This document shows, one piece after another, positions 34,305 through 45,112 of a stretch of 64,000 bases of DNA. The position numbers were made by a program, and so were the translations under genes. The stretch is from Ectobius pallidus (taxonomy: Eukaryota; Arthropoda; Insecta; Blattodea; Ectobiidae), in the NCBI GenBank assembly GCA_964059195.1, contig CAXKWD010000011.1, positions 12,184,451 to 12,248,450 of the forward strand. The letters are read 5' to 3'. A model generated the notes under the pieces. That model did not search any database. It was not told the DNA's origin and saw only the letters and a program-made list of their open reading frames with translations. The stretch's first letter is position 1, and every line of letters begins with the position of its first letter.

Positions 34305-34780
34305 GGAGTGCCCGCAAGCAAACACCACAGCTTTCCTTCGACGACCGTTGTTAAAGACGACGGAAGTGTCAAGGATTTAAAAAAAAATGCCAATTTTGCT
34401 TCTAGTAGCTTCCAGCTCCTACAATGGGCGTTTTTAATGACGAGCTCAGATATTCTGAATATTCATACCTAACAGCCTTGTAAATTTTAAAATGCTTATT
34501 AATCCCCTTTCATAAATAAAAATATTTATAAGTGGCACATCACGATTAGCAACAACAGCATTTAGGCCTATGTTAGATCGAGGGTTGTGGCTTAGGCCTA
34601 TAAGAAACAACTTCTGGTACTAGGGCATTTTTCACGTTTGTCACTAACACGATATTGCAAAATCTGTAGACAAGTACTTTGCATCTTATGCCACTTTTTA
34701 ATTCCATCTTAAAATCGAGAAAAAGACACAAGGGCACAAGGCCCCGATTTCAGGTACATTGCACCCTGGTTAGTTTAGCA

Positions 34781-35010
34781 CAGCGTTTCTCAACCTTTTT
34801 GAACCCGAGGACCTCTAAAATGTCTTAAAAAAATTTACGGACCCCTTATTTTACATCCCACTTTTAAAAGAAGGCCTATATTCTTAATATTTGGGGTATT
34901 AATTATAGGTCATTATAACGAAATATGTAAAAAAATTTTACTTCTTTATTTTCCACTTGCTTTATGATATTTTTTAATTACGTCTGCCGACCATAGGTTG
35001 AGAAACGCTG
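34781..35010. mobile_element. hAT MITE, 230 bp, private to copy A
   Basis: Ends CAGCGTTTCTCAACC in inverted repeat, flanked by GTTTAGCA at 34,773-34,780 and 35,011-35,018. Copy B has the empty site TAGTTTAGTATAAGCG near 57,047. Confidence 0.95.
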
Positions 35011-35140
35011 GTTTAGCATAAGCGCTTTTTTTTAATACTTTTACCACCACCCACCTACCCTCACCCCAAAGTTATGGTTTTAGTGTTAAAGTTGAGTTTT
35101 ACCGGAGTATCAATCGTTAGTATTCCGATAACATTTTAAT

Positions 35141-35386
35141 CGGCCTGGGTGGCACAGTCATTATAGCGCTGGCTTTATGTGCCCAAGATTGCGCTTTCGA
35201 TCCCGGTCCAGGTCGATGGCATTTATGTGCGCGTAAGTGTGACAGGCCCATGTCTGTTGATTAACAGGCATGTAAAAGAACACCTGCGGGAAAAAATTCC
35301 GGCACATCGTCGTCTGTCACAGGCCTAAGTAGCAGTACATCCCCGTCGTTAAATAACCATATACCAACCAACCAATAATATTTTAT
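35141..35386 (+). mobile_element. tRNA-derived SINE, family 4, private to copy A
   Basis: Head GGCCTGGGTGGCACAGTCAT, B-box-like CTTTCGATCCC, body CAGGCCCATGTCTGTTGATT and tail with CCAACCAACC. Not found elsewhere in the window. Confidence 0.75.
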
Positions 35387-36651
35387 TATTGCGAGTTTTA
35401 CAACAATTACCTAGGCTATACAACAAAAATTTTAAAGCCTTTTTTTTTCTAAAATGAATGAAATTCTAAAAATATTTCTAATATGCACTTCAGTCGATTT
35501 TTAAAATTTTACAAAGATATTTGATACAATAACTTAATAAGACGGTATGCTAAATTATTTTTAATTGCTTTAATGAAAAATTTGTATAACACATGTGTTA
35601 AACCCAATATTTGCAGAACAAAACATATTTTATTGTCTTATTTCTAGTTTACACTGACGGCCATCGTATATTCATCAGAATGCAGATGTGTGAGCTCCTT
35701 TCCAACATGTAGGTACTGTACCGACACCACAATATTGGTCATCTGGAAAAACTTATCAGTAAAGTCAAATCTCTAGCAGTCCAGTTTTGTCTATCATAAC
35801 TTAATAGGGCTTAAAAGTCTGGAGGGTGCTCTTCTTAGGAAATTAGCATTCCCGAAATGATCACCTAAATCAGCGAGAGAACTCTTACCCAATAAAATGC
35901 TAAAAAAGGATGTACTGTATTCCCTGAATGAATAATGGTTTCTCGGACTTTCGGCAACTAGCTCTTCTGTCAACATCTGCCTCTTCTCCCAGATGATGGT
36001 AGGTGAGGCAACTGCTGAAAGGCTGGATACAATCATCTCACTCACCTGGTTAGAATTCCGAAAGACAACACCGGGAAAGCTTCAAGTGATTCTCCTAAGA
36101 GCCTTTTCACGCTGGATCACTTGTGATGGTGACCGGCGAAGAAGCATTGGTTTAAATGTGAACGTTCCCATTTAAACCTAGTGACTCTGCAGTGTCAACT
36201 CCGAACACATGTGACGGTCACTTGTGACCCAGATATATAAACGAGCTCCGCGAAACTAGTTATCCAGCCATGAGTTTAGATTTGATTAATACTGAAGATT
36301 TTATAAGTGAAGTGTAAAATCGATCTGCCATTTGGGATGTCAAAAGCGATTACAAACTGTTTTATCATGTAGCTACTATTGGCAATTCTAGCGGTGACCG
36401 TCACAAGTGACCCAGTGTGAAAAGGCCCTAAGACAACGCAAACTTCCTCGGATATAGAGTAGCAAACATTCAGGAAGGTATGAAGTAAGTTCCATCCGGG
36501 GGAACCTAAAAACCCACACTGTGATTGCCTGGTCTCGAGATCTGAATAATGGACTATCCCAATATGAGCAGACGACGTTATTGCCTTGGCTATCTCACTC
36601 GATGCAAACTTGGTCGATATGTCACATATTTCTTCTCGTTTGTTCTCCTAG

Positions 36652-36762
36652 GTCCTTCAACAGGTGATGAATCCATCCCTCATCTCTACGACCTGGAATG
36701 TGGTGAGCAACTGTGGTTAAAGGAGGTCTCATTTCAGGGTTCCAAAGCACGAGTGTCTTTCG
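36652..36762 (+). CDS. Putative internal exon, plus strand (copy B)
   Basis: Same splice borders (TTTGTTCTCCTAG and GTAAGT) and the same 111-nt length as 11,693-11,803, open in the same frame (DESIPHLYDLECGEQLWLKE). Open upstream sequence reaches an ATG at 36,549, but the strong acceptor argues that this is intron. Confidence 0.42.
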
Positions 36763-37161
36763 GTAAGTCAGTTTTTGTATTGTTCTACACACTTGGACAT
36801 GGAATAACAACCAGAACCTGGGATCAACACTATACTCTTCCGACTAGAGTTTCCACATTTTAATTCAACATTAATTTACGCTGACTTCAACGTAGAATAC
36901 AGTACAGTCGCCGCAGTGGATATTCATAAAACGTAAACAGTACAGAATAGGTAATTTCCATGTTGTTGCTCCATAACCAAGAATGGCTCCGATTCTGACA
37001 GAGATAAAATCGAAGTCGTGTTATTGGCATGTGGCAGGCCTTATGACACCTTAAAAGATTGCAATTGTCACACCATGTCAAATGGAGACAGTGTGGAGAT
37101 GGATTTAGTTTTCTGGTTTACTTTACCCTCGTCATCAGCCTTGCAATGTTTGTATATATCT

Positions 37162-37362
37162 CGCACGAAATCTGTGCCGATGACGACCGTTACTCGCTAG
37201 AGAGAGACATGCTATTGTGCGAGAGAGAGAGATAGCTTGGCCTTTACAAATATAAAGGGAGGTACTGTTGTGCGAGAGAGATAGTTAGCAGGCCAGTCGA
37301 CGCTACTATCCCCACGGAAACATAATGCAATGACGTAGGCAATCGGCACAGATTTCGTGCGG
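37162..37362. mobile_element. Small MITE, private to copy B
   Basis: Inverted ends CGCACGAAATCTGTGCCGAT and complement CCGCACGAAATCTGTGCCGA, flanked by TATCT on both sides. Copy A reads straight through at about 12,199. The interior has GAGAGAGA runs; superfamily not assigned. Confidence 0.78.
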
Positions 37363-37432
37363 TATCTTTACACAGATCGAAGACTCGAGTTTAGTGTGAC
37401 GTGTACCTCACTCTGTAAAACTAAAAACTAAA

Positions 37433-37697
37433 CGCTGTGGTTGTGCATCCCTGAAGGGACTAGGACTACTATCCTACCGCTGTATCATCTACCGTAGACA
37501 AATGGCAGAATTAGGGGGCATGCGGTCAGCATGCCGAGACTCACGGCCGTTAATGATGTTATCCGTAAATGGAGCCGCTACTTCTCAATCAAGTTTGAAT
37601 CACGAGGCTGTGCACCCCGTTCAAAACCTCCCTACCTCAGAAAAATCCAAGGAGGTGCCGGGGATCGAACCTATGCCACGAGACCACCCAGGCGGCC
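37433..37697 (-). mobile_element. tRNA-derived SINE, family 2 (copy B)
   Basis: Orthologue of 12,258-12,508 with the same orientation and flanks; slightly degraded at the tRNA head. Confidence 0.8.
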
Positions 37698-37828
37698 TCC
37701 TCACTCTGTAAGTAACCCAATTTCGTATCGTAGTTTAAAAGAGCGCTCCCCGACTACATCTAGGCCTACTGCAGTCTACAGAAAGAAGATAAAGTATTTA
37801 CGTTTATAAAACTCTCTGGTCATTAATT

Positions 37829-39029
37829 CACTACGTAACAAAATTTGACCAAGTTTTTGTTTATCTTACTTTTTTAGTGTTTATTGCTTAATTTGATGAT
37901 GCTGATCATGAATATGTGAATGGTTTTCCCCCAATGTCGATATTTCGGTTGTAATGATCCATCTTCCAGTATTCTTAAGAACAGCCAAAATAACATGTTT
38001 ATTTAATGTAACTAGGGACATAAGAGAGAACTAACATAGACTAGGTAAATTCTATATTGGTTCTATAATGGTTCACATAATACTGAATAATATCTCATTT
38101 TCAATACAACAATGCCTTCACTCAAAAATGTAAACGAGAACGGCTTTTCCTTTTATGTTCTTTGCATCCCTCGTCACGTACTATTCCCCACACAGTCTCC
38201 CATCATTGCACAATCCCTACGTCCCTGATATCTTCTTTCCATAAGCTGAATGTCCTGGTGGAACTGTTCTCCATGTTCCTCACTCACATCTCCTAAATTT
38301 GGTCTAAAGAAATCAATATGGGAAAACAAATGGTGCGTTTTGACAGACATTCTGCACCCAAGCACACGGTAACTCTGTATCAAATTGTCAATCAGTTCCT
38401 TGTAATTTTCACTTCTTTTGTTACCCAGAAAACATTGCACTACCTTTCGAAAAGCTTCAAAAGCATTACGTTCATCAAAAGTCATTACATCTACAAGTTC
38501 TTTAGATTGTAACATCGTACGAATCCGAGGTCCAGTAAAAATTCCACCTTTTATTTTTGCTTCAGATAACTTTGGAAACATTTGTCTGATGAGAGTTAGA
38601 GCCTCAGAGTTGCTGTTCAAACCTTTGATAAGTTGTTTCATTAGTCCAAAAGAACCACAGCTCTTCACTCAAAAAAAGTTGGATGACTTAATAAGGGAGT
38701 TGGAACTGACCAAATCAAAGGCCGATCTTCTTGCATCCCGATATATTATATTGATATACGTGGATGGGATTGTTACAGATGTCTTGTATACCGTTTTTAC
38801 AAATTAGAAACGCCACTGTCATCTACTGATGATTGCTTTGAACTACTACGATTGTCAGAAAAAGCGGTAAATTCAAAACTATTAGTAAATTATTAAAATA
38901 CCATTATACATTTTTATTTTGAAAAGTATCGACATTTGAAGAAAACTAAAGGTATATTCATGTTCAGCTCGTTGATTTCATCCAATAAACACTAAAAAAG
39001 GAACATAAACAATTTTTTGTTACGTAGTG
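37829..39029. mobile_element. DNA transposon with CACTACGTAACAAA ends, rearranged
   Basis: The ends CACTACGTAACAAA are exact inverted repeats flanked by AATT on both sides (37,825-37,828; 39,030-39,033). It carries parts of a transposon protein common in arthropod genomes. CACTA-like ends suggest the CMC group (Chapaev-like makes 4-bp TSDs), but this is inference. Copy A has no insert here and also lacks the AATT. Confidence 0.72.
38174..38745. pseudogene. Transposon protein remnant split across both strands
   Basis: On minus (38,668-38,174) the frame runs through FGLMKQLIKGLN, AKIKGGIFTGPRIRTMLQSK, VVQCFLGNKRSENYK and GDVSEEHGEQFHQDI with MERRYQGR, strongly resembling a repeated arthropod/hydrozoan transposon protein. 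The stretch expected upstream of it (LDDLIRELELTKSKADLLAS) is instead on the plus strand at about 38,680-38,745. So one part has been inverted within the element. It cannot make an intact protein. Confidence 0.7.
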
Positions 39030-39365
39030 AATTATTTATGTGAAGAATATAAAATAAATATATTTTCTCAGGCATTGAATATAAAAGTAGTGTGTTATCT
39101 CCACCCAATTACATGTGAGTGCATTCTTCTTGTTAACGCGTGACACAACTCACCCGCCTCCTCCTATAGTACATTCTTAGTTAACTTAATTGTTCGTTGT
39201 GCAAACATTGCAAACCTGCTCACCACCATTTTCTAATTCTCCATTCGCATTTGTGTATTGGATATCAGATATCCCATTCCACTGTATTTGACGTAAATAT
39301 ATTTTTACGAGGTAGACCACAGTCACAGAAGAGAGATTCCATCTGACGCGGTAAATATAACTTTT

Positions 39366-39670
39366 TCGTGTAACCATGTTGTAGTGGTTGAGGCACTGCG
39401 CTGCAAACCGGATGGTCCCGGGTTCGATCCCCGCTGAGGTCATTGGGGTTTTTCAATTGACCTAATTCTTCTTGTGGCGCTATGGCCTTGGGGTCGACTC
39501 AGCCTCTAACAGAAATGAGTACCAGGAGCAATCCTGGGGGTAAAGGCGGCCGGTGAAGAAGGCTGAAAGCCTTACCACCTTCTTGTGCCGAATGTCTTAA
39601 AATCTGGGAGCCTCAACCTCCTGGAACCCTAAGGGCCTTCACGGCCTGTAAAGGGAACACTTTACTTTTT
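39366..39670 (+). mobile_element. tRNA-derived SINE, family 1 (copy B)
   Basis: Same family and apparently the same insertion as 15,503 (head TGTTGTAGTGGTTGAGGC, B-box GGGTTCGATCCCC). It cuts the family-7 repeat whose front is at 39,310-39,350 and joins directly to a LINE scrap TTTTCGTGTAATTTC. Confidence 0.86.
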
Positions 39671-40001
39671 ACGTTTTCGTGTAATTTCTTAAATACGAGT
39701 TTTTCGATAGTTTGATGTAGTATCGGTCCTGTTCCCCTCGAATTACCGACGTTCTTCTGTACTTGTTGACATGGGAGAAAACTCTTGGTGATTATGGGCC
39801 TAAGTGCCATCTCTTTCACATCGCCATTTGCTTTCTTGTTAATCAACCGCTTCTGTTTCCTCTGAGCGCTTTAATTGTAACTTGAGTAATTTCCGTCCAC
39901 CCATAATAGAGTAGAATGCAGCTCGGTTGGCGGTTCGTCTGTTACTTTTCCGCAGAAAGAGACAGAGCTAGAATGCTTCTTAGTTCATGTGCATCCAATT
40001 A

Positions 40002-40690
40002 CGAGGGAGAATAAATGAAAAACGCAATTAATTTTTTCCACTATTTTGCTGCAAGAAGAATGTTCGCTTGTACATTATTTTCTACATAGTCCCCTCCCAG
40101 TACAATGCACTTACGCCATTGGATAGGAAGATCTTCAATACCGCATGAGAAAAATTATTTTGGTTGACACTGTAGCCACTTCCTGCACCATCGATTGGAC
40201 GTCTCCATCAGATTTGAACTTCTGTCCTCCAAGGAGATTCTTTAACGGACCAAAGATTTGGAAATCTGATGGTGACAAAGCGAATGGGGTTGCTGAGTGC
40301 AGGTGTTTTGTTTCAACATGATAACGCCCGTCCTCATGCTGCTCGGGCAACCATGAAAACCGTCGACGACATATGCTTTAAGTGCCTCCCACATCTGCCA
40401 TACTTGCCAGGTTTATCACCATCAGATTTCCATATCTTTAGTCCATTAAAGGAGCTTCTTTGAGGACAGAAGTTCAAGTCTGATGAAGACATCCAATCGG
40501 CGGTGCATGAGTGCCTACATTGTCAACCAGAATAATTTTTCTCATGCGGTATTGAAGCACAGCCTATATGATGGCATATGTGCATTGAACTGGGAGGGGA
40601 CTATGTAGAAAAATAATGTACAAGCAAACATTCTTCTGCAGAAAAATAGTGGGAAAATATTAATTGTGGGTTTTATTTGATTCTCCCTCG
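40002..40690. mobile_element. Palindromic mariner, private to copy B
   Basis: TIR CGAGGGAGAATAAATGAAAA and inverted CGAGGGAGAATCAAATAAAA, flanked by TA (40,000-40,001; 40,691-40,692). The arms 40,002-40,278 and about 40,413-40,690 are inverted copies over some 275 bp. The plus strand carries FQHDNARPHAARATMKT and LSPSDFHIFSPLKELL, with the two downstream aspartates of the DD34D triad. The left arm repeats SPSDFQIFGPLKNLLGGQKF on minus. Same head-to-head plan as 10,068-10,700 but a different mariner lineage. Confidence 0.88.
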
Positions 40691-41156
40691 TACAAGCCGT
40701 ATCCCGAGCTACGTTCTTTTCCTAGAATTATTCTGTTTTGATTAAGAATGGAAGGGAAGGGAAGGGAAGGTAGGATCCCCCATCCTTACTGTGCTTCTTG
40801 GTCCATGCGTATCCAGTTCAAAGCCGCCTTCCGAGCTGCGTCTGCAGCCCATCTGTATTATTGCCATCACCGGTGCACGTTGCCTATACAGTTTGTCATC
40901 CAGACAGGTTATTGAAATGAAGTATGAAAAATTACAAACGTATAAAACTTTAATTAACAAACATTAATACAAAACTAAATCACTTGTAAACATTCATGAT
41001 ATGTAATAGAATTAATACTCTTGTAGGTATTCGAAAGTATAGCATTTCTTTAGACAGATATTGAACAAACTCAATCATGCTGGATTAAGTTATTTCTGAC
41101 CCAATTCTTAGTCAAGATGAAATGCTATTTGAGAAACTGTGGTGTCCCAGCGACAT

Positions 41157-41162
41157 TTTATT
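41157..41162 (-). promoter_or_regulatory. Poly(A) signal of gene B
   Basis: AATAAA on minus, about 78 nt beyond the stop codon, conserved with gene A. Confidence 0.6.
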
Positions 41163-41239
41163 ATAATTATGCCGAGGAAGACTGAAACATAATTATTAAT
41201 TATGTAAGAGCATGTGATATGACCTGGTATATTGAAAGT

Positions 41240-41512
41240 TCAGACCAGTGTAGATAATTTCCTGCGCTTGGGTCTTCGGCAATTGCGAACACCGCCATGA
41301 CGCAGAAGGGCCATGAGCTCATAATGGACGTCGAGCAGCGTGCGATGTACCATGTAGTTTTCATGCTTCCTGAGCACATTGGCCATTCTCTTGCTCATAG
41401 TTGGAGTGGGAACAGGAACCGTTGGCATTGTATCCTCATCTGAAGAGTCAGATGCGGCATTCCCTTGAGATGGCTCAATTGATTGTCTCTCTTCTTCCTT
41501 GGACAGGTTTAT
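41240..41512 (-). CDS. Gene B exon 4 (last coding exon)
   Basis: Acceptor CATATTTTCCAG, phase 0, 90 codons plus stop. Ends in a basic cluster CRRPKRRKL that gene A lost through a one-base deletion. Confidence 0.72.
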   Translation of the reverse strand: MNLSKEEERQSIEPSQGNAASDSSDEDTMPTVPVPTPTMSKRMANVLRKHENYMVHRTLLDVHYELMALLRHGGVRNCRRPKRRKLSTLV

Positions 41513-44500
41513 CTGGAAAATATGCATTTTAAATCAACTTCTTCGTCTACGAAGGCTGGAATTTCTGTAGTCATATCTAGACTTCGGACTTTTAGGTCGC
41601 TAAAAATACTGTTTTAGGTACCTAAAATAGGCTCAAAAAAATTGGAAAATATGTTCTATAAATCGTAAAATAGTCTCTTATAAAACCGTTAAGTTGCCAA
41701 TTTTCTGAAATATCTCAATTGCAATGCAGAATATTATATTTATTGAAGTCATCATTAATCAATAATCATGATAAAACACAGATATAGGCCTATGGTACAC
41801 AGAATTATATAGATTTATTACTAGGACCTGTATTACTACCATAACAGTGAAAACCTAATCCCTGCGCCCAGAAGCTACCCACGCTAGCATATTCAACACC
41901 CTTGTATCCCCCAGTGATTCAGAGAACTATTTTTTTTAAGTTACTGGATGTGGAAGTCGGGAGAAAAACACTACATTTTCTTGAGAATTCCAAGGAATTT
42001 TTCTACTGAAGACGAAACATGCCTTAGGCTAGGCGCATATTGGGGCGCGATTGACGCGTGTGACGCGACGTGGCACAGTGCGAGTTTTTGTAACATACTT
42101 AAAATGAATGGGTTAGCGCAAATTGACAACGCGTCGCTACTCAGCGCGAATCGTGTGATACTACAGACGTGTGGCACAGTAGCAGAGCCACAGTTTCTCG
42201 CGCCACACGTCACACTTGCCTTTTGTTCTCTGACTGTCACTCAAAGGTTTTGGTGTCCGGTTGTGCATTTTTCCTTTATTCCATGAACAAAAACATTTTT
42301 TTATTTACGATGTTGGTCGAGTAAAAGCTGACAGAGGCGGTAAGGAAACACCCAGAGCTGTACGACACAAACAGTCCAAATTACATGAAAGCTATATTGA
42401 AAACAAGAATTTGGACGGACATCGCAAAGGAGCTGAACTTGAAAGACGCTAAGTAAATATACTTATTGAACCATTTTATAATTAATGTCTACTATTTTAA
42501 CCTTTATAACACATTTCATATCCTACAATCCTTCTAATTTTACTCTGTGCTTATAGATTTTTTCCTAGTTGACTCACCCACAAACAAATCATATGTAATT
42601 TAGAATCGATCATTTTAACTAAGTTCTATATGTGCTAGCAGAATGTATCAGAAAATAGAATTGCAGTATAATTATTAATAACACAATGTTTAATAACAAG
42701 ATTTTGAGGGGAAAATATTTAGAAATGAATTGGGTAAACAAACCAATGAACGAGTTAACCTGTTCCAAGAACCGTATTCCCAGAATCCAACATCAGTAAC
42801 CGCTTAACTTGAGGATTCTCTACTTTCCTTTTTATATTCCCTCTTGGACCGCAATCTCTAAATTAATTTAAAAGCACACCCACAAATCAGGGTTCAAATC
42901 AAACATTTTACGAGTAGGGGGAATTAATATGGGTCCAAATTTATTCATGTTGTTAACAGAACATCCACTCTCTATACTCGACAGACTACCACGGAACACC
43001 AATCACTATCACTATTGCACTCATTGTCATCAGGGTTGCCAGGTTTTTCTACACCACTACAGGTAATTGCAGAACAAATAAATAGTGCAAAATTATGTTG
43101 CACAAACTTTCTCGCATCTCGTACGTGTTAAAGGCTAGCACAGAAAAAAAAGTAAATTAAAGAGACAATTAAATTTTATTTATTACATTTTCATAAAACT
43201 AACAAGTATCTAGAACGGAAAGTATCAGGGTCGATCTTTATGTCCAATGCTTTTAACGTGAAATAATAATAATAAATTAGTAATAATAATAATAAGAACA
43301 ACAATCGGTAGTTTTAAATTATTATGACTTTCGAATGACCATTTATCAAAGAAAAAATCCCAATAACCATTGTCATACGAAAAATCGGCACACCTGCCAA
43401 CCCGGATAGCCACAGCACATTCTTCAACCGTTCTGTTGCCCGGCAAGAAGAAGCAAACACCAAGCTGTTTCTGTTTACTCCATGCATATCAGTGCTTGTT
43501 AGATAAATATTGCTACGCATTGTGCTTGTGCACATCAAAAAGCGGCATTATGAAGAAACATAATATGTGCAAGGTTAATTCAATTCTGATGCTGTTCTAA
43601 TATCTCTCCTATCTCATGAATTTTCTCAGTAAGCACATGTAAGCTAGATGTCCTCTTGATTATTTCGTATTAAACACAGAATCTATTCAAGGAGGAAGAA
43701 AGTGTGCCTATAACTTAGGCCTAAATTCAAAATTTCTACAAAGGTATTACGTATGTGAGGGAGAATACTTATTTTCTTTTTCTAGATCGTCTTAGCCTAT
43801 GTTATGTTTAGAGCACTCCATAGCAAACTATCCGCGATTTCGTAAAATAAAACAGCATCAACCAGGGCCGTAGCTAGGCGCTGGCGCCATGTGCCCCCGC
43901 CAAGGGCGCAGGTACAAAGAAGGCTCAAAATTAACCATGAAAAATTCCGCCTTTTTTTTTAGACCGGTGCAATTTATCAAGCAATGAACATTCCACGTTA
44001 ATGGAAGAAATCTTTCAGGTTATTAAAAACTACTGCACGTGAACTATCTGTAGTATTATGCAGTCAAGCAACGTTCTTTAATTAACACTTTTTTATTGAC
44101 AGAGTATGATAACATAAATCATGAACAGTATGGAAAGATATAACAATAAAAATTAAAATGTACATTATTATTGAGATGAAAGTGGTTCAACTATTCGACA
44201 AAAAATACTTTTTACCTATTAATGTGTTAAACATTTTAGTAGGCCTCAGGCCTATTATGCAATTTACTTTTGTTACTAGATTTTATTATTTAACTCTATT
44301 TTAAGAAGTTCAATCGTCTGAAAATCAGGTTTTAGTACCTTGAAAGTCCAACACTGAGTTCATTTTCAAATTGAGGTTTAGGTTTTCTTTGATAATAACA
44401 GTGTTTTATATTAAAATAATAAACAATTTTACAGAAATTTAAAAAAAATGGTTCAGACCCCCAGTATTGGAGGGCGCAGATTTGTCAAACTGGCCAAGAG

Positions 44501-45062
44501 CGCAGAAGGATCTTGCTAAGGCCCTGGCGTCAACATAGCAATATATCTCATGGGATTGACCATAACCACAAACAGCTGACAGTCGTCAGTCAGCTGACAT
44601 GCGCAAAGAGCATTAACACGCATCAGCTGGGCGAGAGAACTGCGTTGCAATATGCGTTCCCCAACGAGACGCGTTTGGCGCGATCGGGCCATGCCGCTCG
44701 CATCATGTCATCTCATACGTGTCAAACGCGCCCCAATATGCGCCTAGCCTTACTGTTTAACCACGTCACAAATGTGTCATGTACTGCACATTCCGACCTA
44801 AAAATTTAGTACGAACTGAAAATAAATACTAGAATTTATAACAAAAAAATTCACTTATTTTGAACTTTAGAGGATAAACAAGCAAAAAGGCAATATTAGG
44901 CTCTAACGTAAAAATAGGCTGTTTTAGGTCCTATAAAAATATCAGTTTTAGGCATAGTCACTTATGAAACATGCATATACAAGTTTTCGTCCATATATCA
45001 CTTAAGGATTAAACTAGGTTTTTACCTAAAATCCGAAGTGTAGTGATAACACGTTGTTGTTA

Positions 45063-45112
<50 letters not shown>

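Larger units (their letters stand above)
10701..35657. repeat. Segmental duplication, copy A
   Basis: This 24,957-bp block is collinear with 35,667-59,076. Anchor pairs include 10,703/35,669, 11,693/36,652, 17,633/41,240, 19,633/46,990, 25,894/48,071, 29,222/51,182, 31,581/54,389 and 33,641/56,075, all in the same order and orientation. Identity by eye ranges from about 97 percent near the left end to about 90 percent elsewhere. The right limit is TTTACACTGA at 35,648-35,657, matched at 59,067-59,076. Confidence 0.93.
42027..44749. mobile_element. PIF/Harbinger transposon nested in hAT
   Basis: Inverted ends GGCTAGGCGCATATTGGGGC, nearly perfect over about 25 bp, flanked by TTA (42,024-42,026; 44,750-44,752), matching the PIF/Harbinger target. 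GC-rich subterminal zones (GACGCGTGTGACGCGACG) contrast with the AT-rich surroundings. It carries a MADF-type exon and has itself been hit by an hAT MITE. No transposase core was readable. Confidence 0.88.
41578..45042. mobile_element. hAT element, outer shell of a three-level nest
   Basis: Ends TAGACTTCGGACTTTTAGGT and, inverted, TACACTTCGGATTTTAGGTA, flanked by GTCATATC and GTGATAAC (6 of 8). The empty site GTGATAAC in copy A is at about 17,921. Subterminal TAGGxxCTAAAAT words are typical of decayed hAT MITEs. Most of its length is the Harbinger insertion 42,027-44,749. It lies in intron 3 of gene B. Confidence 0.78.

Noticed and set aside
36549..36863. 104-codon plus-strand ORF as a single-exon gene
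   Set aside because: The strong acceptor at 36,651 and donor at 36,763 and the lack of the same upstream frame in copy A favour a 111-nt internal exon instead.
37921..38000. CRISPR-like or other prokaryotic repeats anywhere in the window
   Set aside because: No regularly spaced identical repeats with unique spacers; all arrays seen are contiguous tandem repeats.
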